DNA of 64,000 bases, taken from Diphasiastrum complanatum (lineage: Eukaryota; Streptophyta; Lycopodiopsida; Lycopodiales; Lycopodiaceae). Shown piece after piece: positions 12,302 through 22,100 of this stretch. Below the pieces are notes generated by a model. The model was not told the origin of the DNA, ran no database searches, and saw only the letters and a list, made by a program, of their open reading frames with translations. Location: assembly GCA_029204225.1 (NCBI GenBank), contig CM055109.1, positions 35,660,496 through 35,724,495 of the forward strand. The letters run 5' to 3'. Position 1 is the first letter of the stretch. Each line of letters opens with the position of its first letter. The translations under genes were made by a program, and so were the position numbers.

Positions 12302-13110
12302 TGTTGGAAATTAAGCCCACAGTTGTCTCTTTGGTTAATGACTAATTTCTATTTCATGATTCTTCCTGCATGTTTATTGATCATTGATCTAGGGTCAGGT
12401 GAAACCAACTTTGGTTCTACATTTGCTCATCGGATACCTGCAGGAAGCACAAACTTAGATAGCCAATTTATTTGAAAAATGTCTACAACGGGCTTCCGGC
12501 TGATCTCCAGCAAAGGGTAACCAATCCTATCATAATTTCAAGTTCAGACATTAAGTTCAATAACTTGAAGTCATTGACGACTTGGCCATCTTCAACAACT
12601 TCCATGAAATTAGCATTTAGAACAAGTCTGTAGAAATACATCAGTCTGCAGAAATACACTATATAGCTTCAGCTTTTTTGCATTTCCCCAAAATGCAACA
12701 CTTGCATAGCTCAAAAGTTTAACTTGTGCAGTTCAAAAGTTTAACTGTTTTTAACACCTTCGGCTTTTTCGCATTTTCTCAAAAAATGCAAAGAGAGAAA
12801 AAAATTCTCGAAGGTCATCTATTGTCATGAGTTAGACTAATTTAAAAACATCTTCGCCTTTTTGAGGGCACCTTTGGCTTTTTGCAAAAAATGCGAAGAG
12901 AGAAAAATCTCGAAGGTCGTCTAAACTAAACGAGGAACATTCCAGTGGCGTCCTCGTCCACGTCAATGATATTGATTTATTGACCGTATATACTATGTAT
13001 AGTTGTCACCAAAGCCATATACTTCCAAGTACAACGGCTTTTCTAATTAGGTGACAATCATTTATTGTAGTTAATACATGGATGCAATCTATAATGACAA
13101 GCAAACATGT
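12302..13110 (+). mobile_element. LTR fragment, family D (plus strand)
   Basis: TGTTGGAAATTAAGCCCACA begins the element inside the Ty3 integrase fragment. The sequence from about 12440 to 12620 and again near 13000-13090 matches, in reverse complement, 44100-43900 and 43330-43250, so two copies of one LTR family are present in opposite orientations. Internal stretches rich in AAAAAGCC/TTTGCAAAAAATGCG words recur in both copies. The plus copy has about 130 extra bases after position 12330. The right edge is not determined. Confidence 0.55.
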
Positions 13111-13675
13111 TACACAACTATAGGGAGCCTAGGCATTTTGAGACATATCATACAAGTAATGTTCAGAATAGTTACTTGTAGGTTAATGTCTCTTTCTGTG
13201 GAAAGGGTAATTCATTACTTAGTGATGGTTTAGATGAGGATCTAAATGTGGTGTTATACTAGCATAATTAAGATCTACACAGACATTTGAGATTTCTGAA
13301 CCATTAGCAATTGACTTGAGTAATTGAATTACTCCTGGTTAAAAGTTAATTGGCCAAATAAGCAATGTAAAGAGAATTCACCAGGAACTGTTTATTTTGA
13401 TCTATATTGCTTATAAGACACATGATTTGTGAATTATTAGGATTCCTCAATAAAAGTTGTGTGTATATTGATCCTGCATCAACTATCATCATCGTCCACA
13501 CTACAATTGACCTTTTGATTTTTTTAGTCTTTCGACCAACCAGGTTGATGTTCCATCCTTTGAAACAGACACTTTCCAAGCCTAGGCATTGGGCATTGAG
13601 AACCTAGTAGACCAATCCTCAATCCCAGAAACGATTCTCGTGTTTTACTTAGGCGACATGAATATGTCATCTCTA
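13110..13675. other. No recognisable gene
   Basis: Short frames at 13346-13607 have no motif I recognise. The stretch may be the tail of the preceding LTR or an unrelated diverged repeat. Confidence 0.4.
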
Positions 13676-13699
13676 AATCTTGTCAAAGTGCATCACATA

Positions 13700-13940
13700 T
13701 TAAAGTGTTTCTTTTTGTGGTAAAAAAAGGACACTTTACATCCGAGTGTTACAAGAAGAAGAATGCCCAAGAGAAGGACAACCATGGCAACCTTGTGCTT
13801 GAGGAGGAGGATGAATGTAACTCATCCTTGATGACATCCATAACACCAACATATGATCAAAACACTTGGTGAATTGATAGTGGGGCAAGTTCCCACATGA
13901 CTCACCAAAAGGACTACTTTTCAAGGATCATGCAATGGCT
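13700..13940 (+). pseudogene. Copia gag knuckle-protease fragment
   Basis: In shifting plus-strand frames the segment reads GHFTSECYKKKN (second half of a CCHC knuckle), GNLVLEEEDE and then W-stop-IDSGASSHMTHQKDYF, the copia protease active-site block with DSGA intact. An in-frame stop precedes the protease Asp and the first knuckle Cys pair is frameshifted. It resembles the gag-protease junction of O1 at 17233/23827. Confidence 0.7.
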
Positions 13941-14582
13941 GAGGAGGAGCTTCAAGGAGTTGAAGACCAACTTTGTTTTCTCTTTCTTTTGAATCACACA
14001 TAATACTATCAATGCACTTTTATCTCTTTTTCAAGGCTTCAATGTTGAATTTGCATGTACATGTGCAGGAAGAGAGAAAAAAAATAAAAAAGAGGCGATG
14101 GTGTCACATGCGCACTTCACCTCCCATATGCATCCCTTGAATGGGCCCCCAATTATGGATGTGTAAGCCTCATGCTCACAAGTGATCCATGAGTTTCTTA
14201 CATACTTGTTACTTCCAATAAAATTTCATTTCTTTATTCATCAACCTCACGATGAGAGCACATGGATCCAATGACTTCCATCTCACTCTCTTTCTTGGTT
14301 TGCTCTTTCTATTTTTGAGATGATCACATATTTATCCTTTTGTTATCTACTTGATTGCATTGACTATGCATTGCAATTTAATCCATAGCCATTTGTGTTT
14401 TATTTTGTCACTTATTAGTAGTGGTTGCAGGCAAATTCATATGAATTTAAATTTATTAACAATTGTGTTTTGTGGCATTCTACCTAATTGTCATGCAAAT
14501 CAATCATAACAACAAAAAATTGGTCATAGAATTTTTAGATTTTTTCTATTTTTTAAAAGAAATAAATAAATAAATAAATAAA
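13940..14582. other. No recognisable gene
   Basis: AT-rich sequence ending in an AAAT microsatellite (about 14560-14583). No domain or repeat boundary is evident. Confidence 0.4.
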
Positions 14583-14961
14583 ATTTGTCGGATTCCAAAG
14601 TGAAATTTGTTTTTTGTCAAAATCCGACATCCCACGTGGTCGTTGGAATCCGACACAAAAAATAAAAAAAAACAAAATAAATAAATAATAAATAAAATTG
14701 TCGGATTCCGACATGATTTTTTTTTTTTTTTTGTCGAAACTAACGTCCCACGTGGTTGTCGGATTCCAACGGCCATGTGGCATATTTCTTGAGAATTTTG
14801 CTGCCAGCTTTGGGCTTGTTGTCGTTGGATAGCGATGGATTTTAAATGCGACGGATTCTGATGGCCCTATTGCGACACGTTTTCTGACACCCACATCGAT
14901 TCCAAAAAAAAATTAAAACGTGATTTCACGTCGAAAATCTCATGCGACAATTCTTGTAGTG
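14583..14961 (-). mobile_element. Probable CACTA (En/Spm-like) transposon terminus
   Basis: Read on the minus strand, position 14961 begins CACTACAAGAATTGTCGC, the hallmark terminal inverted repeat start of CACTA elements. The adjoining 380 bp holds repeated GTCGGATTCC words in both orientations (14587, 14645, 14700, 14758, with degenerate copies near 14620 and 14850) and two CCCACGTGG boxes (14631, 14747), like the subterminal repeats that bind CACTA transposases. The opposite terminus and a transposase are not seen, so it is a fragment or a short non-autonomous copy. Confidence 0.5.
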
Positions 14962-14992
14962 TTAGACATTAGAGTTAGTAACTTAACTATGG

Positions 14993-15693
14993 TGTGAAGA
15001 ATTGCCAAAAATTGGCAAATCTAGCTTGATCAAAAACCATGTAGAATAGTGTAAATTGTGTACACAAGCGGGTCCCACACATGTGAGGCTATGATGCCAC
15101 GTGGGAAACCCATCCTAATGTAGGTTAGGTCAAGTCAAGAGAGTTGGTCATGTCTATTTGGTGGTCATCCCTACTTTATAGGACCTACACCTAAGTTTAA
15201 GGTGAAAATTTGACCACCTAGCTACCTACCAAGCATAACTCTAGGATCTAGGCTAGGGTTTCATTTTAGGGCAAGAAGGGTGAGTTAACTTCCTTATTAC
15301 ATGCTGGAAATCCACCTAACTTCAAGAAGGAAGTCGAATTTGCTATGTATTCCAAGCTCCCATAGTGAGAAGATAGAAAATTTTTGGAGCTCACTGGCAA
15401 TCTCAAGCTAGTTCACTATGTACATTGAGTTTTTGTGATCCAAATGAAACCAAATCAATTTCTACTTGTTTCTCAGGTTGAAGGCCGTACTACAGCCTGT
15501 ATCACACACGTGTGGATTCGGATTTCAATGTTGATCAATGCTTTTGATTGTTAATGCTTGTTGTTTGTCAAACTGCCAATCTAGATCAACTTTTTTGTGT
15601 CTAGTTTTTTGATAGATTGTTAAGCAAGAATCCAATCACTCTTGTGGATATTTTGTAGATACATTTATGGTCCTAAAGTACAGTACTTTCACA
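14993..15693 (+). mobile_element. O1 5' LTR (701 bp)
   Basis: Starts TGTGAAGAATTGCC and ends CAGTACTTTCACA directly before TGGTATCAGAGCC. A CACACACGTGTGGA box lies at about 15503-15516, the same palindrome type found in other LTRs here. The matching 3' LTR is truncated after 35 bp. Confidence 0.8.
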
Positions 15694-15705
15694 TGGTATC
15701 AGAGC
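15694..15705 (+). promoter_or_regulatory. O1 primer-binding site
   Basis: TGGTATCAGAGC, a perfect 12-base complement of the plant initiator-Met tRNA 3' end, abutting the LTR. Confidence 0.85.
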
Positions 15706-16142
15706 CAATTACAAGAGCATAAGCCATTGATATAATGCAAATCCATTTTTAGCAAGTTTTGGTGCTAAAAACTAGTATTGAGAGGGCAAGCTAGAATCTT
15801 GATTTTGGTGAGGAGATTTGATCCTAAACTTGGTAGGAGTCCAAATCCGTACTGTCCACATGTGTGGGCACCTTTTAACCTGCATTTAATGCATGGTATT
15901 CATTTGATCCAAAAAAATTCAATTTGTGAGCTGTTGGTGTAATTTTTGGTGGAGATCCTAGGATAATCTACCAAGATCATTTGCGATTGATTAGATTTGA
16001 ATTTGTTTCATGGAATCTAATTAATCTAGGCTGAGTTCAAGTCCTATTAAGGTTAAAAACAGGTCTTGAAAGTACACCAAGAAGGAAGAAAGAGATTAAG
16101 TCATTTTTTTGTCCAAAAATAGCCAAAATTGGCAAGATTTGA

Positions 16143-16490
16143 TAGTAAGTAGATTTCACATCATCTTATCTTCATTCCAACTTTGTGAGGGAGTGCTAGG
16201 ACTGAGATTATAAGTCCATTTGTTGGATTAGAAATCTAATTTGAGTGAAAAACTACAAGAGAGAGACCTTAATGAGTTTCTAGAGACGATCAAATCCATT
16301 TCTTGGCAAGATTTCTTTGAAAGTAGTTTTCACTTCATCTTATCTTCATTCTAGCTTTGTGAGGGAGTGATAAAACTGTGATTATAAGTCCATTTGTTGG
16401 ATTAGAAATCAAATTTGAGTGAAACACTGCAAGTGTGAGACCTTTGTGAGTTTCAAGTCAATCAAATCTATTTCTTGTTTGTAGAAGTCA
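16143..16490 (+). repeat. Two-copy tandem repeat in O1 leader, period about 174 bp
   Basis: The block running from TCATCTTATCTTCATTC at 16161 recurs from 16335, including GTGAGGGAGTG, ATTATAAGTCCATTTG and GATTAGAAATC in the same order. Copies are similar but not identical. The repeat occupies the untranslated leader just before gag. Confidence 0.8.
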
Positions 16491-16498
16491 CTAGTAAG

Positions 16499-17233
16499 AT
16501 GGGATCTGCTGGAGCATACCTTCTAGAAGCTAGTGAGAGGTTGAATTCTACAAATTATGCTATTTGGAAGGTTATAATGGAGTCACTCTTGGTGCTCCAA
16601 GACCTTTATGAGTTCTTGATTGAAGATGAAGATGAACCTCTAGGTGCACAGGAGTTAGCTAGATACAAGAAGAGATCTAGGCTTGCACTTCATTGTGTGA
16701 AGATGAATGTGAGCAATGATTTGTTGAGAGAAGTATCAGCTTGTACTAATGCTAAAGAGGCTTGGGAATCTTTAAAATCAATCTATGAGTCTAGCAACAC
16801 TTCTAGAGTTCTTATGCTTAGAAATCAAATTTTGCAAAGCATGAGGAGAAGTGAGGAGAGTGCACAAGATGATTTTGTACTCAGAATCAAGTCTCTAAAT
16901 AGGGAGTTGGCTTCCATTGGAGAGAAGATTCATGATGGAGAGCTTGTACAAATTGTCCTTAACGGTCTAGGAGATGACTTTGCAAATTTGGTCCAAAGTT
17001 TTGCCATCCAAGACACTTTGCCAACTATAGAAAAACTTCACAGTGTATTAGTGGCTGAAGAGTGTAGGATGCTCCATGCAAAATCTAGGATGAGTTCCTT
17101 GTCATTGCAGCATGGTGATGAGAAAGCCAATTTCTCATTCAAGGTCAAAAAGAAGGCCAATGGAAAGAAGAAGCATCCAAAGGAGGCCAAAGAAGAGGAT
17201 AATGCATCAAGCTCAAAGGACAAGTCAAAGTAG
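16499..17233 (+). pseudogene. O1 copia gag
   Basis: The frame is open from 16475, but ATG at 16499 (MGSAGAYLLEASERL) aligns with the starts of E1, E2 and E3 gag, so I prefer it. Motifs include NYAIWKVIMESLL, KMNVSNDLLREV, AWESLKSIYES, SRVLMLRNQI and VQIVLNGLGDDFANLVQSFA, the UBN2/DUF4219-type copia gag. A TAG at 17231 stops translation just before the zinc knuckle (CFFCGRKGHYGSEC), which is otherwise intact. E1 inserted 72 bp after this stop. Confidence 0.8.
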
Positions 17234-17380
17234 AAATGCTTCTTTTGTGGAAGAAAGGGGCATTATGGATCTGAATGCTACAAGAGGCTAAGAGCACAAG
17301 TGGAGTGTGAAAATTGTCAACATTTCCTAGCTAGTTTGAGGCCTAAATTGGCAATTTTTGTACATAGTTTTGGATCTAAC

Positions 17381-17398
17381 CTTTCACACGTGTGAAAG
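17381..17398. promoter_or_regulatory. 18-bp palindrome with CACGTG core in E1 LTR
   Basis: CTTTCACACGTGTGAAAG is a perfect palindrome centred on the G-box core CACGTG, located in U3 about 200 bp upstream of the TATA-like box. The same box lies at 23248-23265 in the 3' LTR and related boxes occur in other LTR families here. G-boxes bind plant bZIP and bHLH factors; use in this LTR is inferred. Confidence 0.6.
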
Positions 17399-17583
17399 AG
17401 ACCTAGATACTTTTATTCTAGTATATATTTCATGTTGAAGAAGTCTCAAACTTCGGGACCTTCTAAATGACACTAAAATCATGTTATTTGGACATATAGG
17501 CCAAAATTGGCTATTTTAGGTTACTGGTGTCCTAAAATTGGGTCCTAAGTTCTAGAGAGAGGAGAGAGAGTCATCTCTCTCAC

Positions 17584-17593
17584 CTATATTAGG
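17584..17593 (+). promoter_or_regulatory. TATA-like box of E1 LTR promoter
   Basis: CTATATTAGG lies mid-LTR in the position expected for the U3 promoter, downstream of the CACGTG palindrome. Confidence 0.4.
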
Positions 17594-17959
17594 CTGAAAT
17601 TCGTGGAGAACAGGTTGGAGAAACCTTTTGTATGCTTCATTGAGATCAATAGATCATTGTCATTGTTTCTTCCTCCATTGAGAGCATTGTTGTGTGTATT
17701 GTCTTCAAGCTATTGTGTATGATCTTAGGTGCTTTCCAAAAGTGATAGGCTGATGTATTATGGACTGTATAATGCTATTTTGGGCCGCACTTGATGTTTA
17801 TGGAAGTTTCCATTTGTGATAAATGCTTTTTGATCAAGTTCTTTGCATTCTAGGTAGCATAGAATGTGTTGCCAATTCCTAGCTTATGTAGTTTGGAGTG
17901 CAAGCATTCAAGCCAATGATCTTGGAGTTTAGATCCACTTAGGATCTGTATTTTTCACA

Positions 17960-17971
17960 TGGTATCAGAGC
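17960..17971 (+). promoter_or_regulatory. E1 primer-binding site
   Basis: TGGTATCAGAGC, complementary to initiator-Met tRNA, immediately after the 5' LTR. Confidence 0.9.
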
Positions 17972-18257
17972 TGGTTGGCTTCTATTTACAGTAAGTATTC
18001 CATTTTTGGTGATATTTGGATGTTTGATCAAGTTCTAGCATGATTTTGCATTGCTTTGTTGATCAAATCTTACTAACCTTTGTTTTGTGAGTTGAACTTG
18101 TGGATCAAAAGCATATTTCAGGTCTATTGAAGATCAGAGACTGAAAAGAAACTATTTTGGATCAGATCATAACACCTAATCATTTGTGATTGTGAGGCTT
18201 GTGCATATTCAATACTAACAATGTTCTTTTCAATCCTATTGTTGACAATCTCCATTC

Positions 18258-18330
18258 TTGGATGAACACTCTCCTTAAGTGGATGAAACTTCTCCTTAAG
18301 TGGATGACAAATGCTCTTTTGAGTGAGTTG
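18258..18330 (+). repeat. Short tandem repeat in E1 leader, period about 21 bp
   Basis: Copies start TGGATGAAC, TGGATGAAA and TGGATGACA, the first two sharing CTCCTTAAG at their ends. Further TGGATGAA and GGGTGAAC words follow up to about 18395. Confidence 0.7.
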
Positions 18331-18470
18331 TAATTCTCCTAAAGGCTGAGCAAAGCTCCCATTTGGATGAAAGATCCCCTTTTTGGGTGAACATATTGCA
18401 AGCTCCATTGTGAAGAGCATATTGTAAAGATTGTCATCAATTTTGGCATAAATTTTGGTGTACTTTGTTG

Positions 18471-19000
18471 AGCATGTAAGTAACTCTCCTTATGTAATTT
18501 GATTGGAGCATTTGCTGGAAGGTGTTAACCATTATGCAAGTGTGTTTTCAGGTTCTTAACAGGTTGAGGAACATTCTCATGTGAAGTGATCTTAGATCTA
18601 CATCTAAACACCAAGATTTGACAAGATAGTGAAGCTAGTCTTGTGATTCACTAAGTGTGCTCATTCATTCACCTCTAAATCTTGTATTTATCACTTGCTG
18701 GAGTTTATAAACTTTTAGAAGTGTGGTTTACATGTGGTTTTACAGGTTGAATCAATATCTTAGTGTGTTGATCATATGTTGATCAAGTTTGTTCATTACT
18801 AGGTAATCTTGGCATCCTAGTTTTGGGTATTTTCTAAGAATGCAAGTAACTCTTCACACCATAACTTGATTTGGTCACTTGCTGGAAAGTTTGAGAGCTT
18901 AAGCAAGAGTGTGTTCAGGTTGGTTTGATTTTGTAATCCATTCTTAGTGTGTGCAAAGTGTTGCATGTGTTTCAATCTTCCTTTCTATGCTTGGAAACCA
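18471..19000 (+). repeat. Three-copy degenerate tandem repeat in E1 leader, period about 183 bp
   Basis: CTTGCTGG-type blocks occur at about 18512, 18694 and 18878 (spacings 182 and 184). Each is followed by a stretch ending in a TTTTCAGGTT or TTTTACAGGTT word. Flanking words such as AAGTAACTCT and AACTTGATTTGG also recur. It is diverged and untranslated, lying between the primer-binding site and gag. Confidence 0.75.
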
Positions 19001-19130
19001 TCTAGGTTCAAGATAGAAGTGTTTTAGGGTCCTAAATCTTCATAGATCTCTTTATCTATCATTTGTTGAGAGAAAAGTGAGTGCTAAGTGCTTTAGGACA
19101 GAACCTAAAAGTTGAAGAAACATTAGAATC

Positions 19131-22100
19131 ATGGCTTCCAATGGTGGGATCATGCTAGAGTCTAGTGAAAGGTTGAGTTCATCAAACTACTCTACTTGGA
19201 AAGTGAGGATGGAGTCCTTACTTGAGTTGAATGAACTCATGGACATAGTTGCAGAAATTGAAGAGAGACCTCTCACACTTCAAGAGCAACAAAGGTTTGA
19301 TAAGAAGGCCAAAAGGGCTCTTCATATCATTAAAATGAATGTTACAAATGAACTTCTCAAGGAAGTTGGAAAGTGTCAAAGTGCAAGTGAGGCATGGAAT
19401 GCCTTAAAGAAGCTCTTTGAATCAAAGTCCACATCTAGGGTATTGACCCTAAGGAGACAAATATTTTCTAGTAGGCAAAGAGAGGGTGAAAGTGCTCATG
19501 CATTTATCTTGAGAGTTAAGTCCCTAAGTGATGATTTAGCATGCATTGATGAGAACATAAAAGATGGTGAAATAGTCCAAGTTATGTTGAATGGTTTGCT
19601 AAATGAACATGCTAACCTTGTGCAAAGTTTTGCCATTCAAAGAGTCTTGCCAAGTGTGGTTGACTTGCAAGAAATCTTATTGGCTGAAGAACATAGGTTG
19701 CAATCAAAGCTTGATGGTGCATCCTTGCAAGGTGGAGGTGAAGAGGCTTTCTTCACAAAAGGCAAATTCAAGGGCAAAGGTAAAGGCAAAGGGAAATGGT
19801 CCAAAGGTGGTAACTTTGATCATGATGATCACTCTTCCTCTTCCTCTTCTACTAAGAACAATAAGTCAAAGTTCAAGTGCTTTTATTGTGGGATAAAAGG
19901 TCATTTTGCAAATGAATGTTATAAGAAGAAAAGAGAGCAAGGAGAGAGGCAAGGAAATCTTACAATAGATGAGGAAGAACATAACACATGTGAATCACTT
20001 GTTATGACTTCAAGTTTGTTAGCCAACATAGATGATAATGATCCTTGGTGGATTGATAGTGGAGCCTCATCTCACATGACAAGACATAAGGAATACTTTA
20101 CATCCTTATTGTCTTATGAGGGAGAAGGTAACATCATCTACACTGCAAATGATGGTCAATGTGACATCAAAGGCATAGGCACTATTCCTATTTCCCTTTC
20201 AACAAATAGGAAAGCAAATCTTGAAAATGTTTTGTACATTCCTTCAATCACTAAGAATTTGCTTAGTGTAAGTCAAATGATTGACAAAGGACTTGATGTG
20301 GAGTTCATTGGAGATGCATGTTTGATAAGTAAATGTGGATCCTTGATTGCTCAAGGTAGGAGGCATGGTAAACTTTTCAAGCTTGATGCATGTGTGATCT
20401 CTAATCATGAAGGATGTATGGCTAGGGAGCAATTGACAAACCAAGAAGTTTGGCACAAGAGGTTGGGCCATCCCAACTTCAAATCTTTGGAGGTAATGGC
20501 AAAGAAAGAGCTTGTTCTTGGTCTCCCTAAAAGTCTTGTTGCAAACAATAGTGTTTGTGAACATTGTGCCTTGTCCAAATCTCATAGACTTGCTTATTCT
20601 AGATCTACTTCTAGATCTAAAGAAGCTTTTCAACTTGTGCATTCTGATATTCATTCTTCTAGTACAACTAGCAATGGTGGGGCAAAGATGTATGCAACTT
20701 TCATTGATGACTTTAGTAGGTATACTTGGATCTATCTTCTTAAAAGTAAGGATGAAGTGTTTGCTGCATTTGTCAAGTTCAAGAATGAAATGGAAAACCA
20801 ATTCAATACAAAGATCAAATGCTTAAGATCTGATAATGGAGGGGAATACACCTCAAATAGGTTCAAAGACTTTTGTACAGCACATGGGATTAAGAGGGAG
20901 ATGTCTAGTCCTAGGACTCCACAACAGAATGGAGTGGCCGAGAGGAAGAATAGAACCCTTTGTGAATGTGCCAAGGCAATGAGACTACATGCTAATCTTG
21001 CTAAGTCTTTTTGGGGGGAAGCTTTAGCATGTGCTAACTATCTATGTAATAGATGGACAAGTGCTTCCTTGGATGGTAAAACTCCTCATGAGGTTCTTTA
21101 TGGTAGAAGGCCGAGTGTCAAGCATTGTAGGATCTTTGGATGTACATGTTTTGTCAATATCACACTTGATGATAGAACTAAAGAAGATCCTTCATCAAAG
21201 AAGGGTGTGTTTGTTGGCTATAGTGAAGTAAGCAAGGCTTACAAAGTGTACATTCCTTCTACAAAGAAAGTTGTCATAAGTAGGGATGTCATCTTTCATG
21301 AAGAGAATGTTTCCAATGTTGTTGATGTTGATGTTGATGTGCCTACTAATCATCATGATGTGCAAGATGTCTTGGATGAAGATGGAGATGCCACTCCAAA
21401 GCAAACTTCAAGGAAGACTCAAAGGCAAAGGGCTAAGCCATCAAGGCTAACCTATGATGAAAAAGGAAAGCAAGTGGTGGACAACTCTAACTTTGCTTTT
21501 CTTACCTCTTTTGATGAACCAACTTGTGTAGGTGAAGCAATTCAAAAGAAGGAATGGATCCAAGCCATGGATCATGAGCATCAAGCACTCATCAAAAGCA
21601 ACACATGGAGGTTGGTAAAGCTTCCAAAGGACAAGAAGGTAATTGGTTGTAAGTGGATCTTCAAGATCAAGACAAATCAAGATGGATCAATCAACAAGTA
21701 CAAGGCAAGGTTGGTGGCAAAGGGGTATGCTCAAGAATATGGTATTGACTATGATGAGACCTTTGCACCCGTGGCAAAGATGGTAACTATTCGAATCCTA
21801 ATCTCTCTTGCAACTCTTTATGATTGGGATATGTGGCAAATGGATGTTACTAATGCCTTCTTGAATGGTGATCTTGAAGAAGATATTTACATGGAGCAAC
21901 TCAAGTGGCAATTTCTTCAAGGCAAGGAAGATCTCGTTGAGGTTTGGTTTGAGCTCAAATGGGCTGGTTTTATTAGGTTTGATACTCAACTTCATCTACT
22001 CTACTTCATGTTGGATAGAAGTGTAGAAATCTATCTTTTGGTTTATGATGGTGACATTGTTTTCACTAACTATAGTGAAAGGTTGAAATCAAGCAATGAT

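Larger units (their letters stand above)
17306..17959 (+). mobile_element. E1 5' LTR
   Basis: TGTGAAAATTGTCAAC ... GTATTTTTCACA, 654 bp, followed directly by the primer-binding site. Contains the palindrome CTTTCACACGTGTGAAAG (17381-17398), a GA/CT-rich hairpin-like GAGAGAG...CTCTCTC near 17555-17580 and a TATA-like CTATATTAGG (17584-17593). Confidence 0.93.

Noticed and set aside
14546-14894. Frames of 76 and 113 codons on the minus strand rich in Lys and Phe
   Set aside because: They arise from A/T-rich runs and the CACTA subterminal repeats; no protein family resemblance.
18124-18420. 98-codon minus-strand frame in the E1 leader
   Set aside because: Its periodic protein sequence comes from the 21-bp tandem repeat read backwards.
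20244-20801. 185-codon minus-strand frame inside E1
   Set aside because: It lies antisense to the well-conserved integrase region and has no motif; a shadow frame.
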